Shown: positions 1 to 11,355, numbered from the stretch's first letter. The stretch: DNA of 64,000 bases from Enterobacter ludwigii (GCA_023023105.1 CP083824.1:1674001-1738000), one strand, 5' to 3'. A program made the numbers and translations. Notes: generated by a model from the sequence alone, not told the origin.

Positions 1-21
1 GAGCTATCTCCTTAAGGAGGG
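1..21 (-). promoter_or_regulatory. Ribosome binding site of the next rut gene (rutG, outside the window)
   Basis: Read on the minus strand, the bases after the rutF stop contain AAGGAG followed by ATAGCTC and then the window edge. This is a strong Shine-Dalgarno sequence for a gene that starts just beyond base 1. In E. coli the gene after rutF is rutG, the pyrimidine permease, so this is probably its leader; the gene itself cannot be seen. Confidence 0.6.
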
Positions 22-516
22 TTAACAGGCGGGTCGCATAAGCGCGTGGTAGCCGCGGTCGAACCACACCAGCCCTTGCGGTGCGGGGTGGCGAATAATC
101 GAAACAATGTCGCAAAACAGGATGTCGTGGGTACCCACGCTGACCACCTGGCTGATACGGCAGTCAAACGAGGCCAGCGCCGCTTCCAGACGCGGACAAC
201 CCGTGTCGCCCGTCTGCCAGCGGGCGGCGGCAAAACGTTCCTCCATGGGGGTTTTACCACCAAACAGGTTGGATAGCGGCTCTTGCCCGGCGCTCAGGGT
301 ATTCACGCAAAGCGTGCGGTTTGCGCTAAAGGTCGGCCAGACCGATGCGCCACGGTTCAGGCACACCAGCAAAGTGGGCGGTGAATCCGTGACGCTGCAC
401 ACGGCGCTGGCGGTGAAGCCTGCCATCCCCGCCGGGCCGTCGGTGGTGATGATGTTGACCGCCGCGCCAACGCAGGCCATGGCGTCGCGAAAGGTCTGTT
501 TATCCGGTGTTGTCAT
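22..516 (-). CDS. rutF: RutF, flavin reductase of the pyrimidine utilisation pathway
   Basis: This 164-residue protein supplies reduced FMN to the RutA monooxygenase, which needs it to open the uracil ring with O2. It belongs to the small flavin reductase (HpaC-like) family and has the family's usual length. Recognisable segments are the N-terminal [10 protein letters not shown] flavin-binding stretch and the conserved GTHDILF near the C-terminus. Two adjacent ATG codons are possible; the second (514-516) is chosen because the AGGAG in the rutE tail lies only 2 bases from the first. It is the sixth gene of the rut operon, 9 bp after rutE. The identification rests on family resemblance and operon position and is secure. 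Confidence 0.95.
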   Translation of the reverse strand: MTTPDKQTFRDAMACVGAAVNIITTDGPAGMAGFTASAVCSVTDSPPTLLVCLNRGASVWPTFSANRTLCVNTLSAGQEPLSNLFGGKTPMEERFAAARWQTGDTGCPRLEAALASFDCRISQVVSVGTHDILFCDIVSIIRHPAPQGLVWFDRGYHALMRPAC

Positions 517-525
517 CATCTCTCC

Positions 526-1116
526 TTACGCCAGCCCGCAGGCATCGTCGAAGTCCAGGCGCGGCAGGCGTCCGTAAAGTTTGTTCGTATCACCATAGCC
601 AATGTTGATCAGCAGATTGCTTTTAAGCGTTGTGCCGGTGAAAAAGGCCTCATCGACTTTTTGTCGGTCAAAGCCGGACATTGGGCCGGTATCCAGCCCC
701 AGGGCACGACAGGCAAAAATAAGGTATGCGGCCTGCATTGAGCTGTTGCGAAAGGCGGTCTCTTCGGCAAGTGCCGGGCTTGAGGTAAACCAGCTTCTGG
801 CATCGCCATGCGGGAACAGTTCGGGCAGGCGCTCGTAGAATTCCCCGTCCCAGGCCACAATGGCTGTAACCGGGGCGGTGAGGGTTTTCTCCAGGTTGCC
901 GCTGGAGAGGGCCGGGCGCAGCTTCTCTTTTCCCTCTGCACTTCTTACAAACACAATCCGCGCCGGGGAGCAATTGGCGGACGTGGGTCCCCATTTCATC
1001 AGGTTGTAGATCTCGCGCAGCGTCTCGTCGCTGACCGGAATGTCCTGCCAGCCGTTGTGAGTGCGCGCGCCAGTAAATAACGTCTCCAGCGCGGTGGGGT
1101 TAATGGCTTCGCTCAT
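526..1116 (-). CDS. rutE: RutE, probable malonic semialdehyde reductase
   Basis: This 196-residue nitroreductase-family protein is known in E. coli to help reduce malonic semialdehyde, the toxic end product of uracil breakdown, to 3-hydroxypropionate, which is excreted. The sequence carries the family's [13 protein letters not shown] substrate/FMN segment (about residues 41-53) and [11 protein letters not shown] in the C-terminal half. The open frame begins one codon earlier at TTG; the ATG at 1114-1116 with AAGGAG five bases upstream is the better start and gives the E. coli length. It sits between rutD (9 bp away) and rutF and is almost certainly cotranscribed with them from the promoter upstream of rutA. 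Confidence 0.95.
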   Translation of the reverse strand: MSEAINPTALETLFTGARTHNGWQDIPVSDETLREIYNLMKWGPTSANCSPARIVFVRSAEGKEKLRPALSSGNLEKTLTAPVTAIVAWDGEFYERLPELFPHGDARSWFTSSPALAEETAFRNSSMQAAYLIFACRALGLDTGPMSGFDRQKVDEAFFTGTTLKSNLLINIGYGDTNKLYGRLPRLDFDDACGLA

Positions 1117-1125
1117 CAAAACTCC

Positions 1126-1926
1126 TTATAAAGCGGGTTCAGGGCTGTGCAGCAGGCTGGCAAGCCCGTTCAGCAGCAGGGTGTTAAAGATGTCAGGTTC
1201 GGTGACGTTGCAGGCATGGCCGCCCTGGCGCATCACCGCCTTGTGGCTGTGTGGGATCGCTACCTGCAGTTCCGTGGAGCACACCGAGGGCACCAGCATG
1301 TCGTCAACGGAACAGATAATGTGTACCGGGCAGCGAATGCGTGCGGCGTGGCGGCTGAAGTCGGCCTTTTTCAGTGCGTCCAGCCTGCGCAACAGGTTGG
1401 CTTTACCCTGAAAGTGGGCCAGCGCCAGAGCGTCTTCTGCCTCAAGACGCGGCGCGCGGGCGGCCATCCAGTCAGCCGGGTAGAGGAACAGCGGCTGTGC
1501 CTCTACCCACGCCTGCGCACCACCCGCATGCAGCAGACGCTCGCGGATCTGAAAGCAGCGGCGGGTATGGGCGTTCAGGGTCAGCCAGCCGTTGACGCAC
1601 ACCAGCGCAGTCAACGATTCTGGTTTATCGAGCGCCAGCTGCAGACCCACCAGCGCTCCCAGCGCATGGCCCACCACGCAGTAGCGCGTGATCCCGGCAT
1701 CATTCAGCGCCTGCGCCAGCTCGTCGGCCATCTCAGCAAGGCTATAACCTTCCGGCAGGGTGGTGGGATTATTGCCCGTACCGCGCTGGTCATAGCACAC
1801 CACCTGATACTCCTTCTCCAGTGTGGCCAACTGGGGCAGCCAGTAGCTGCCGCTGCCGCCGAGTCCGGCAATCAGCACCACCACGGGTGCCCCCTCATAC
1901 GGGGGCTGTGAGACAGAGAGTTTCAT
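1126..1926 (-). CDS. rutD: RutD, alpha/beta-hydrolase-fold protein of the rut pathway
   Basis: This 266-residue alpha/beta-hydrolase-fold protein is thought to speed the hydrolysis of the carbamate formed in uracil degradation (aminoacrylate/carbamate step). The nucleophile elbow, normally GxSxG, reads GHALG at residues 86-90, so the catalytic serine position is an alanine; E. coli RutD has the same change, and it is a family trait rather than damage. An oxyanion-hole region LIAGLGGSG is present at about residues 18-26. The frame is open for 14 more codons upstream, but the ATG at 1924-1926 has GAGG five bases before it and lies just after rutC, so it is taken as the start. Confidence 0.94.
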   Translation of the reverse strand: MKLSVSQPPYEGAPVVVLIAGLGGSGSYWLPQLATLEKEYQVVCYDQRGTGNNPTTLPEGYSLAEMADELAQALNDAGITRYCVVGHALGALVGLQLALDKPESLTALVCVNGWLTLNAHTRRCFQIRERLLHAGGAQAWVEAQPLFLYPADWMAARAPRLEAEDALALAHFQGKANLLRRLDALKKADFSRHAARIRCPVHIICSVDDMLVPSVCSTELQVAIPHSHKAVMRQGGHACNVTEPDIFNTLLLNGLASLLHSPEPAL

Positions 1927-1933
1927 GGCGGCC

Positions 1934-2320
1934 TCACTTCGCGATGTGTGCAACGGACGCAATCTCAACGAGCGCCTCCGGCTTCACCAGCCCGCACTGA
2001 ATGCAGAACCGGGCCGGTTTATCACCGGGGAAGAACTCCGCGTAGATTTCGTTAATCGCGGCGTAGTTTTTCCAGTCGGTGATAAAGATGCTGTTGAAGG
2101 TCACATCCTCCATGGTGCCACCCGCTGTTTCGATCACATTTTTGATCGTCTCCAGCACGTGGCGCGCTTGCGCCTTTGGGTCGTTGATAAACACCACGTT
2201 ATTGTCTTTATCAAATGGCAGCGTGCCGGAGACATACACCACGCCATCGGCAAGGGTGCCGGGAACAAACGGAGCAATCGGCGTGCTGGTGCCAGCGGGG
2301 ATGATTACGGATTTCGGCAT
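1934..2320 (-). CDS. rutC: RutC, RidA-family aminoacrylate deaminase
   Basis: RutC is a 128-residue member of the YjgF/YER057c/UK114 (RidA) family. In the rut pathway it is assigned the conversion of 3-aminoacrylate to malonic semialdehyde with release of ammonia. The sequence shows the family pattern: an N-terminal beta strand with [12 protein letters not shown], a middle [10 protein letters not shown] and a C-terminal block [18 protein letters not shown]. Two ATGs are adjacent; the second (2318-2320) has GAGGAG eight bases upstream and matches the E. coli start. It is separated from rutB by 11 bp and belongs to the same operon. Confidence 0.95.
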   Translation of the reverse strand: MPKSVIIPAGTSTPIAPFVPGTLADGVVYVSGTLPFDKDNNVVFINDPKAQARHVLETIKNVIETAGGTMEDVTFNSIFITDWKNYAAINEIYAEFFPGDKPARFCIQCGLVKPEALVEIASVAHIAK

Positions 2321-2331
2321 CATGTGTCTCC

Positions 2332-4112
<1,781 letters not shown>

Positions 4113-4154
4113 CACGAACCTCTCTTCATTACGTCGCAGGTGTAACGGTGTTTT

Positions 4155-4170
4155 TGCAAAGGCAGTGCCA
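4155..4170 (-). promoter_or_regulatory. Sigma-54 promoter of the rut operon
   Basis: On the minus strand the sequence reads TGGCAC, five bases, TTGCA, which is the full consensus for the -24/-12 elements recognised by sigma-54. It lies 43 bp upstream of the rutA start and points at it. This agrees with the known NtrC/nitrogen control of rut in E. coli. A weakly palindromic NtrC-like site (TGC-N11-GCA type) can be seen at 4257-4273, about 90 bp further upstream, but it matches the NtrC consensus poorly in one arm. Confidence 0.85.
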
Positions 4171-4234
4171 GTTTTGAAAATGGCAGTGTTATTAATGTGT
4201 TAACCAGAAGTTGGTGGTTTGATGCGATAAAATG

Positions 4235-4250
4235 TGGACTAAATGGTCAA
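4235..4250 (-). promoter_or_regulatory. RutR operator
   Basis: The minus strand reads TTGACCATTTAGTCCA, a near-perfect match to the RutR box TTGACCAnnTGGTCAA. It lies between the divergent rutA and rutR genes, so RutR bound here can repress rut, and uracil or thymine would release it. The inference of autoregulation of rutR is weaker. Confidence 0.85.
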
Positions 4251-4357
4251 AAACATTGCACAGAAAACAGGCACTCATGCGCGATCGGAGTGCAGAATGT
4301 CGTGGCGAGACAGGGGTTTTGCTATGCTGAGGGCAATGCAGAAAATGGAGAGCAGGA

Positions 4358-4996
4358 ATGACACAAGGCGCAGTGAAAACACCCGGTAAACGTTCGCAGG
4401 CCGTGAGCGCCAAGAAGCAGGCGATCCTCAGCGCGGCGCTGGAGACTTTTTCACAGTTTGGTATTCACGGCACGCGCCTGGAGCAGGTGGCGGAGCAGTC
4501 CGGGGTGTCCAAAACCAATCTGCTCTACTACTATCCGTCGAAAGAGGCGCTCTATGTGGCGGTGATGCAGCAGATCCTTGATATCTGGTTGGCACCCCTC
4601 AAAGCATTCCGTGAAGAGCTGGCTCCGCTGGTGGCTATTAAGGAGTACATCCGCCTGAAACTTGAGGTGTCGCGTGATTACCCGCAGGCATCAAGGCTGT
4701 TCTGTCTGGAGATGCTGCAGGGCGCGCCGCTGTTGCAGGCGGAACTGACGGGGGATTTAAAGCAGCTGGTTGATGATAAATCGGCCATTATTGCCGGATG
4801 GGTCGCCAGCGGGAAACTGGCACCGGTCGATCCGCATCATCTGATCTTTATGATTTGGGCCTCCACTCAGCATTACGCTGACTTTGCGGCCCAGGTTGAG
4901 GCGGTGACCGGAAAAACGCTCCAGGATGAGGCGTTTTTCCAGAGCACGCTGGAAAATGTGCAGCAGATGATCATTGAAGGGATCCGCGTGCGTTAG
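4358..4996 (+). CDS. rutR: RutR, TetR-family regulator of pyrimidine metabolism
   Basis: RutR is a 212-residue TetR-family repressor whose E. coli counterpart binds uracil and thymine and controls rut, carAB and other genes. The N-terminal helix-turn-helix is clear at about residues 23-67, with GTRLEQVAEQSGVSKTNLLYYY followed by PSKEAL. The C-terminal ligand domain includes the conserved MIWASTQHYADFA block. It is transcribed away from rutA, and the shared intergenic region holds a RutR box. The ATG has AGAGCAGGA before it. Its last bases overlap the stop codon of the convergent LprI-like gene by 4 bp. Confidence 0.96.
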   Translation: MTQGAVKTPGKRSQAVSAKKQAILSAALETFSQFGIHGTRLEQVAEQSGVSKTNLLYYYPSKEALYVAVMQQILDIWLAPLKAFREELAPLVAIKEYIRLKLEVSRDYPQASRLFCLEMLQGAPLLQAELTGDLKQLVDDKSAIIAGWVASGKLAPVDPHHLIFMIWASTQHYADFAAQVEAVTGKTLQDEAFFQSTLENVQQMIIEGIRVR

Positions 4997-5388
4997 TTTC
5001 CCGGCGGGAGAGGGCAGCTTAAGTCGCCCTCTTCACACTGCATCAGCGAGGCCAGAAACGCTTCACGCTCCACGGTTTTTTCCGCCAGACACTGATTAAC
5101 GATCATGGGCTGAACGCTGCCTCCTTCTGTACCCGAACCGATAAATGTGCAGTCCGCATCGCGCAGGGCAATCCAGGCCTGCTGCGCCTTTTTCAGCAGA
5201 TCTCGCTGGGGGGCTGCCGCGCGTTTGATGACGGCCTGGTACGTCTGGTTGAGTTTTTTATCGGCAGCCTGATACTGCTGCGCGCTACAGGTGTTTAGTT
5301 CAAGCTGAGTGGTCGCTTTGTCGCACTCATCGGCCAATGCGCTGGCGCTCATCAGCATTACTGCGCCCGCAATAAGAATTCGTTTCAT
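4993..5388 (-). CDS. LprI-like (DUF1311) secreted protein
   Basis: This is a 131-residue protein with a typical signal peptide (residues 1-19, ending SALA before DECD). The mature part resembles DUF1311/LprI-type domains, with spaced cysteines (DECDKAT, LNTCSAQQ, RDADCTF, VNQCLAEKT) and the pattern WIALRDADC. Members of this family include lysozyme inhibitors and many periplasmic proteins of unknown role, so the function is not settled. An extra C-terminal tail with two cysteines (MQCEEGDLSC) follows the domain. The gene is convergent with rutR and overlaps its end by 4 bp. I do not know of an E. coli counterpart at this position. Confidence 0.8.
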   Translation of the reverse strand: MKRILIAGAVMLMSASALADECDKATTQLELNTCSAQQYQAADKKLNQTYQAVIKRAAAPQRDLLKKAQQAWIALRDADCTFIGSGTEGGSVQPMIVNQCLAEKTVEREAFLASLMQCEEGDLSCPLPPGN

Positions 5389-5402
5389 ACACTCCCCAAT
5401 AA

Positions 5403-5430
5403 AATAAGGCTCCGTCTCCGGAGCCTTATT
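5403..5430 (-). terminator. Rho-independent terminator of putA
   Basis: A perfect 12-bp inverted repeat (AATAAGGCTCCG / CGGAGCCTTATT) with a TCTC loop lies 10 bp beyond the putA stop and is followed on the minus strand by a T-rich stretch. It ends just before the start of the LprI-like gene. Confidence 0.8.
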
Positions 5431-5439
5431 AGCACAGCG

Positions 5440-8400
5440 TTAGCCGATTGTCATCAGGCTGGCGTTACCCCCTGCGGCGGCGGTGTTGACGCTGAGTGAG
5501 CGCTCAACGTACAGACGCTCCAGCAACAGGTTGGTTTCACCGCGAGCGAAGCCCTGCACCGAAACAATCGCCCCGCTGCGGGCTGCAACCTGCTCGCACA
5601 GTTCACGGAGCTGGTCAGAATCACCGTGGTAGATAACGGCGTCAAACGGCTGCGTCAGCAATGCATCCGCTTTCGCGAAGTGAATGCGGGACGAGACTGC
5701 TTTCGGCAGCTGTTTAGCCAGGTCACGATGCAGTGCATCTTCCGGCCACAGCACTTCACAACCGGTCGCCGCGGCAGCAGCCAGCTGCACCAGCGCATCC
5801 TGCTCGTTATCCGCCACGCACAGCACGCGCTCACGCGGCATCAGCGTCCAGGTGTTGCGCTCGCCGGTTGGACCCGGCAGCAGACGCTGCGTACCTGCCT
5901 GCGCCAGCTCGCCATACTGCTGCGCGAGAGCACGCAGTTCAGGACGTTTTTCCGCCCACGTGATAAGCGCTTCCAGCGGCTGCGTCAGCACGGTTTTCAG
6001 CTGCGCATCCACCGGATAGTCTGCGTCCTGACGTGCCAGGGTGACGCCCAGCGCGTTCTCCGGACGGTTCGCCAGCAGACGGTACAGATAGAGCGGACCA
6101 CCCGCTTTTGGACCCGTACCGGACAAGCCTTCGCCGCCGAACGGCTGCACGCCCACGACCGCGCCAACCATGTTACGGTTCACGTACAGGTTGCCCACTT
6201 TGGCGCTACCGGTCACCTGGGCGATGGTTTCGTCAATACGGGTATGGACACCCAGCGTCAGGCCATAGCCGGAATCGTTGATCTGCTCAATCAGCGCGTT
6301 AAGGTTGTTACGGTTGTAGCGCACCACGTGGAGCACCGGACCGAAGACCTCTTTTTTCAGTTCGTCGAAGCTCGCCAGTTCAATCAGCGTTGGCGGCACA
6401 AAGGTACCGGTGCGCCATTCGCGGGCATCTTCGCTGGTTTCACGTACGGCCTGGAACACCGGACGGCCTTTGGCACGCATGGTCTGAATGTGGTTTTCGA
6501 TGTTGGCTTTGGCTTCTGCGTCGATCACCGGGCCGATATCGGTGGTGAGACGGCCCGGATTGCCCATACGGCATTCGGACATTGCACCGCGCAGCATCTT
6601 CAGCGTGTGGTCGGCCACGTCATCCTGCAGGCACAGCACGCGCAGGGCGGAGCAGCGCTGGCCGGCGCTGTCGAAGGCGGAAGCCAGAACGTCAACCACC
6701 ACCTGCTCGGTGAGCGCGGAGGAGTCAACGATCATGGCGTTCATGCCGCCGGTTTCCGCGATGAGCGGCGTCGGACGACCCTGCGCGTCAAGACGGGTGG
6801 CGATGTTGCGCTGCAGCAGGGAGGCCACTTCGGTCGAGCCGGTGAACATCACGCCGCGCACGCGGTTATCGGCGGTGAGCTTCGCACCGACCGTTTCACC
6901 ACGGCCAGGCAGCAGCTGAACCACGCCCGCCGGAACGCCGGCTTCCAGAAGAATGTTGATGCCCTGGGCGGCAATCAGCGGGGTTTGTTCTGCCGGTTTT
7001 GCCAGCACGCTGTTACCCGCCGCAAGCGCCGCGGCAATCTGGCCGGTGAAGATCGCCAGTGGGAAGTTCCACGGGCTAATACACACGACCGGGCCAAGCG
7101 GACGGTGGGTTTCATTATCGAAATCATCACGCACCTGGCCGGCGTAGTAGTGCAGGAAGTCGACGGCCTCGCGCACTTCGGCAATGGCGTTGCTGAAGGT
7201 TTTACCCGCTTCGCGCACCAGAATGCCGATGAGCTGTTGCATCTGATCTTCCATCAGCACCGCAGCACGTTCGAGAATGGCGGCACGTTCCTCAGGAGGG
7301 GTGGCGAACCAGATAGGGGCGTTATTCACTGCGCTGTCCAGCGCCTGATCCACTTCCGCGTCAGTCGCTTCACGCACGTAGCCGACGATATCTTTTGGCT
7401 CCGCCGGGTTAATCACTGGCTGCATTTCTCCATCAGCGACAGGTTGCTCCAGCATTGGTTTAGCCTGCCATTTCTGCAGCGCGCTGTTGAGCAGGGCAGA
7501 GGAGAGGGACGCCAGACGGTGTTCGTTGGCGAGATCCAGACCTGCCGAGTTCACGCGGCCTTTGCCGTACAACTCGCGCGGCAGGGCAATCTTCGGATGC
7601 GGCAGGCCAATCTGGCCTTCCTGCGCAGCCATCTTCTCCACCGCCTGTACCGGGTCGGCCACCAGCTCGTCCAGCGGCAGGGTGGTATCGGCGATGCGGT
7701 TAACGAAGGAGGTGTTCGCGCCGTTTTCCAGCAGACGACGCACCAGGTACGCCAGCAGGGTTTCGTGGGTGCCCACCGGGGCATAGATACGGCACGGACG
7801 GTTCAACTTGCCGTCCGCCACTTTACCGGTGACCTGCTCGTACAGCGGTTCACCCATGCCGTGCAGGCACTGGAATTCATACTGGCCCGGGTAGTAGTTC
7901 TGTCCGGCCAGGCTGTAGATCGCCGCCAGGGTGTGGGCATTGTGGGTAGCGAACTGCGGATAGATCAGGTTCGGCACGCCGAGCAGCTTTTTCGCACAGG
8001 CGAGATAAGAGACGTCGGTGTACACCTTGCGGGTATAGACCGGATAGCCTTCCAGACCGTCCATCTGGGCGCGTTTGATTTCGCTGTCCCAGTAGGCGCC
8101 TTTCACAAGACGGATCATCAGGCGGCGACGGCTGCGGCTTGCCAGGTCAATCAGATAATCAATGACGAACGGACAGCGCTTCTGGTAGGCCTGAATAACG
8201 AAACCAATCCCGTTCCAGCCCGCCAGCTCTGGCTCGAAGCACAGTTTTTCCAGCAGATCGAGAGAGATCTCCAGACGGTCGGCCTCTTCGGCATCGATGT
8301 TAATACCAATATCATACTGGCGCGCCAGCAGGGTCAGCGATTTCAGTCGTGGGTAGAGTTCTTCCATCACCCGGTCGTACTGCGCGCGGCTGTAGCGCGG

Positions 8401-9402
8401 GTGCAGCGCGGACAGCTTAATGGAGATGCCCGGGCCTTCATAAATCCCGCGACCGTTTGACGCTTTACCAATGGCGTGGATCGCCTGCTGGTAAGAAACC
8501 ATATAGGCCTGCGCGTCGGCGGCGGTCAGCGCTGCTTCACCCAGCATGTCGTACGAGTAGCGGAAACCTTTATCTTCCAGCTTGCGGGCGTTTGCCAGCG
8601 CTTCGGCAATGGTTTCACCCGTGACAAACTGCTCTCCCATCAGGCGCATCGCCATATCCACGCCCTTGCGGATCAGCGGTTCGCCGCTCTTGCCGATGAT
8701 GCGGTTCAGGGAACGGGAGAGGTTGGCTTCGTTATGGGTCGAGACCAGCTTGCCGGTAAACAGCAGACCCCAGGTGGCGGCGTTAACGAACAGCGACGGG
8801 CTGCGGCCAATGTGTGACTGCCAGTTACCGTTGCTGATCTTGTCGCGGATCAGCGCGTCACGGGTGGCTTTATCCGGAATACGCAGCAGCGCTTCCGCGA
8901 GGCACATCAGCGCCACGCCTTCCTGTGACGAGAGGGAAAATTCCTGCAGCAGACCCTGAACCATTCCGGCGCGGCCGGTGGCGGTTTTCTGGTTACGCAG
9001 CTTGTCGGCTAATTGATATGCCAGGCTGTGTGCCTGCGCGGCAATCGCTTCCGGCAGGCGGGCCTGCTCCAGCAGCATCGGAACGGCGTCGGTTTCGGCA
9101 CGGCGCCAGGCGCCGGTGATGGCGGCACGGCTGACGGATTGCGGCAGGATCTGCTCGGCAAATTCAAGGAACGGCTGATGACTGTCTTCGCCCGCGATCG
9201 GGGCTTCCTCACTTTCATTCGCCGCGCCAGCCAGCAGGGCAGGCAGCTCTGGCAGACCGTCTTCACTCTCCAGTCTTTCCAGATAGTTAAAAATTGCCTG
9301 CTTGATTAGCCAGTGTGGTGTGCGGTCAATGCGGGTGGCTGCGGACTTAATCCGTTCGCGCGTTGCGTCATCCAGCTTAACCCCCATGGTGGTCATACCC
9401 AT
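5440..9402 (-). CDS. putA: PutA, trifunctional proline utilisation protein
   Basis: PutA oxidises proline to glutamate in two steps (FAD proline dehydrogenase, then NAD-dependent P5C/glutamate semialdehyde dehydrogenase) and represses the put genes when proline is absent. The 1320-residue protein has an N-terminal ribbon-helix-helix DNA-binding domain (residues 1-47, TTMGVKLDDATRERIK), the proline dehydrogenase barrel (about 260-610, with RLVKGAYWDSEIKRA) and the aldehyde dehydrogenase domain (about 650-1130, catalytic cysteine in SAGQRCSALRV), then a C-terminal domain. The open frame extends 85 codons upstream, but the ATG at 9400-9402 has AGGAG seven bases before it and gives exactly the E. 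coli length. It diverges from putP across the operator region. Confidence 0.98.
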   Translation of the reverse strand: MGMTTMGVKLDDATRERIKSAATRIDRTPHWLIKQAIFNYLERLESEDGLPELPALLAGAANESEEAPIAGEDSHQPFLEFAEQILPQSVSRAAITGAWRRAETDAVPMLLEQARLPEAIAAQAHSLAYQLADKLRNQKTATGRAGMVQGLLQEFSLSSQEGVALMCLAEALLRIPDKATRDALIRDKISNGNWQSHIGRSPSLFVNAATWGLLFTGKLVSTHNEANLSRSLNRIIGKSGEPLIRKGVDMAMRLMGEQFVTGETIAEALANARKLEDKGFRYSYDMLGEAALTAADAQAYMVSYQQAIHAIGKASNGRGIYEGPGISIKLSALHPRYSRAQYDRVMEELYPRLKSLTLLARQYDIGINIDAEEADRLEISLDLLEKLCFEPELAGWNGIGFVIQAYQKRCPFVIDYLIDLASRSRRRLMIRLVKGAYWDSEIKRAQMDGLEGYPVYTRKVYTDVSYLACAKKLLGVPNLIYPQFATHNAHTLAAIYSLAGQNYYPGQYEFQCLHGMGEPLYEQVTGKVADGKLNRPCRIYAPVGTHETLLAYLVRRLLENGANTSFVNRIADTTLPLDELVADPVQAVEKMAAQEGQIGLPHPKIALPRELYGKGRVNSAGLDLANEHRLASLSSALLNSALQKWQAKPMLEQPVADGEMQPVINPAEPKDIVGYVREATDAEVDQALDSAVNNAPIWFATPPEERAAILERAAVLMEDQMQQLIGILVREAGKTFSNAIAEVREAVDFLHYYAGQVRDDFDNETHRPLGPVVCISPWNFPLAIFTGQIAAALAAGNSVLAKPAEQTPLIAAQGINILLEAGVPAGVVQLLPGRGETVGAKLTADNRVRGVMFTGSTEVASLLQRNIATRLDAQGRPTPLIAETGGMNAMIVDSSALTEQVVVDVLASAFDSAGQRCSALRVLCLQDDVADHTLKMLRGAMSECRMGNPGRLTTDIGPVIDAEAKANIENHIQTMRAKGRPVFQAVRETSEDAREWRTGTFVPPTLIELASFDELKKEVFGPVLHVVRYNRNNLNALIEQINDSGYGLTLGVHTRIDETIAQVTGSAKVGNLYVNRNMVGAVVGVQPFGGEGLSGTGPKAGGPLYLYRLLANRPENALGVTLARQDADYPVDAQLKTVLTQPLEALITWAEKRPELRALAQQYGELAQAGTQRLLPGPTGERNTWTLMPRERVLCVADNEQDALVQLAAAAATGCEVLWPEDALHRDLAKQLPKAVSSRIHFAKADALLTQPFDAVIYHGDSDQLRELCEQVAARSGAIVSVQGFARGETNLLLERLYVERSLSVNTAAAGGNASLMTIG

Positions 9403-9460
9403 GCCAAAACTCCTGTTGTTCTTTAATAGTGTTCTGTCGTTAGCGTGAAATATCCACCAT

Positions 9461-9637
9461 GTTGCAACTTTGTGCAACCGTGTTAAATGTGACCTGGTTT
9501 GCAACCCAGAAAATGAATGGATTGTTAATGAATGGTTAGCTGGAAAAAAGAGCTGGCTTCTGCATCGCAGGCCTGTTTTTATGCGGCGCTTAACATTTTT
9601 AAAAGGTGCAACCCGTATAAGTGTGAGCGAGTGCAAC
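9461..9637. promoter_or_regulatory. put control region with five PutA operators
   Basis: The 422-bp putA-putP intergenic region contains five copies of the PutA-binding core GTTGCA/TGCAAC: 9461-9468 (palindromic GTTGCAAC), 9473-9478, 9500-9505, 9607-9612 and 9632-9637. They form a cluster of three near putA and a pair nearer putP. E. coli also has five GTTGCA-type operators here, bound by the ribbon-helix-helix domain of PutA. I see no gene in 9403-9824. Confidence 0.85.
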
Positions 9638-9824
9638 CTATAGGAAAGTTGTATCAAGCCAGGGATGAATTTGATGTAAATGCAGTGTTAAATCGTTTGT
9701 CAGCGGGGTGCGCATACGGCAGGATAGCGCGCCCAACGGAAACACAAGATACATTCACCACGTTCCGGTGATCATATAACAAGGCAGCCCGGACGGTTGT
9801 CGCTCGACTTTTTGGAGAATTTGA

Positions 9825-11333
9825 ATGGCTATTAGCACACCGATGCTGGTGACATTTCTCGTTTATATTTTTGGCATGATCCTTATAGGGTTTTTGGCAT
9901 GGCGTTCAACAAAGAACTTTGACGACTACATTCTGGGCGGACGTAGTTTAGGCCCGATGGTGACCGCGTTATCTGCGGGGGCATCAGACATGAGCGGCTG
10001 GCTGCTGATGGGGTTACCAGGCGCGATTTTCATCTCCGGTATTTCAGAAAGCTGGATTGCCATCGGCCTGACTGTCGGGGCATGGATCAACTGGAAACTG
10101 GTGGCAGGCCGTCTGCGTGTGCATACCGAGGCCAATAATAACGCCCTGACGCTGCCGGATTACTTCACCGGACGCTTTGAAGATAACAGCCGCATCCTGC
10201 GCATTATCTCTGCGGTGGTTATTCTGCTGTTCTTCACCATCTACTGTGCCTCCGGCATTGTGGCGGGCGCGCGTCTGTTCGAAAGCACCTTCGGCATGAG
10301 CTACGAAACCGCCCTCTGGGCCGGTGCTGCGGCGACCATCCTGTATACCTTCGTGGGCGGTTTCCTGGCCGTAAGCTGGACAGACACCGTGCAGGCGAGC
10401 CTGATGATCTTCGCCCTGATCCTGACCCCGGTGATTGTGATTTTCACCGTTGGCGGCTTTGCCGATTCGCTGGAAGTGATCAAACAGAAGAGCATTGAAA
10501 ACGTCGACATGCTGAAAGGGCTGAACTTCGTTGCCATCGTGTCGCTGATGGGCTGGGGTCTGGGTTACTTCGGTCAGCCGCATATTCTGGCGCGCTTTAT
10601 GGCCGCGGACTCTCACCACACCATCGTGCATGCGCGTCGTATCAGTATGACGTGGATGATCCTGTGTCTGGCGGGTGCGTGTGCGGTAGGTTTCTTTGGT
10701 ATCGCGTACTTCAACAATAACCCGGCACAGGCGGGCGCGGTGAACCAGAACGCCGAACGTGTGTTTATCGAGCTGGCGCAGATTCTGTTTAACCCGTGGA
10801 TTGCCGGTATTCTGCTCTCCGCGATCCTGGCGGCGGTGATGTCTACCCTGAGCTGTCAGCTGCTGGTCTGCTCCAGTGCCATCACCGAAGACCTGTACAA
10901 AGCTTTCCTGCGCAAAGGTGCAAGCCAGAAAGAGCTGGTGTGGGTAGGGCGCTTTATGGTTCTGCTGGTGGCGCTGGTGGCGATTGCACTGGCGGCCAAC
11001 CCGGAAAACCGCGTGCTGGGCCTCGTGAGCTACGCATGGGCGGGCTTTGGTGCGGCATTTGGTCCGGTCGTGCTGTTCTCCGTCATGTGGTCACGTATGA
11101 CCCGTAACGGCGCGCTGGCGGGAATGATTATCGGTGCGCTGACCGTTATCGTCTGGAAACAGTTCGCGTGGCTGGGCCTGTATGAAATCATTCCGGGCTT
11201 CATTTTCGGTAGCATTGGTATTGTGGTCTTCAGCCTGCTGGGTAAAGCGCCGTCAGCCTCCATGCAGAAACGCTTTGCTGAAGCAGATGCGCATTACCGC
11301 TCTGCACCACCGACGAAGCTGCAGCCGGAATAA
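9825..11333 (+). CDS. putP: PutP, sodium/proline symporter
   Basis: PutP imports proline together with Na+ across the inner membrane and feeds PutA. It has 502 residues, exactly the E. coli length, and belongs to the solute:sodium symporter family (about 13 membrane segments). Family landmarks are the DDYILGGRSLGPMVTALSAGASDMSGW region in the first two helices, which carries sodium and proline ligands, and WTDTVQASLM further on. GGAG lies seven bases before the ATG. A rho-independent terminator follows directly. The gene is divergent from putA and shares its operators. Confidence 0.98.
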   Translation: MAISTPMLVTFLVYIFGMILIGFLAWRSTKNFDDYILGGRSLGPMVTALSAGASDMSGWLLMGLPGAIFISGISESWIAIGLTVGAWINWKLVAGRLRVHTEANNNALTLPDYFTGRFEDNSRILRIISAVVILLFFTIYCASGIVAGARLFESTFGMSYETALWAGAAATILYTFVGGFLAVSWTDTVQASLMIFALILTPVIVIFTVGGFADSLEVIKQKSIENVDMLKGLNFVAIVSLMGWGLGYFGQPHILARFMAADSHHTIVHARRISMTWMILCLAGACAVGFFGIAYFNNNPAQAGAVNQNAERVFIELAQILFNPWIAGILLSAILAAVMSTLSCQLLVCSSAITEDLYKAFLRKGASQKELVWVGRFMVLLVALVAIALAANPENRVLGLVSYAWAGFGAAFGPVVLFSVMWSRMTRNGALAGMIIGALTVIVWKQFAWLGLYEIIPGFIFGSIGIVVFSLLGKAPSASMQKRFAEADAHYRSAPPTKLQPE

Positions 11334-11355
11334 TTTTTTCCTCGGAACACTGAAG

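Noticed and set aside
1374..1595. Short plus-strand frames across the rut genes
   Set aside because: They are antisense to well-supported rut genes and have no features of their own.
5626..8460. A 944-residue frame antisense to putA
   Set aside because: It is the shadow of the strongly biased GC-rich putA codons; no domain, and codon use fits putA.
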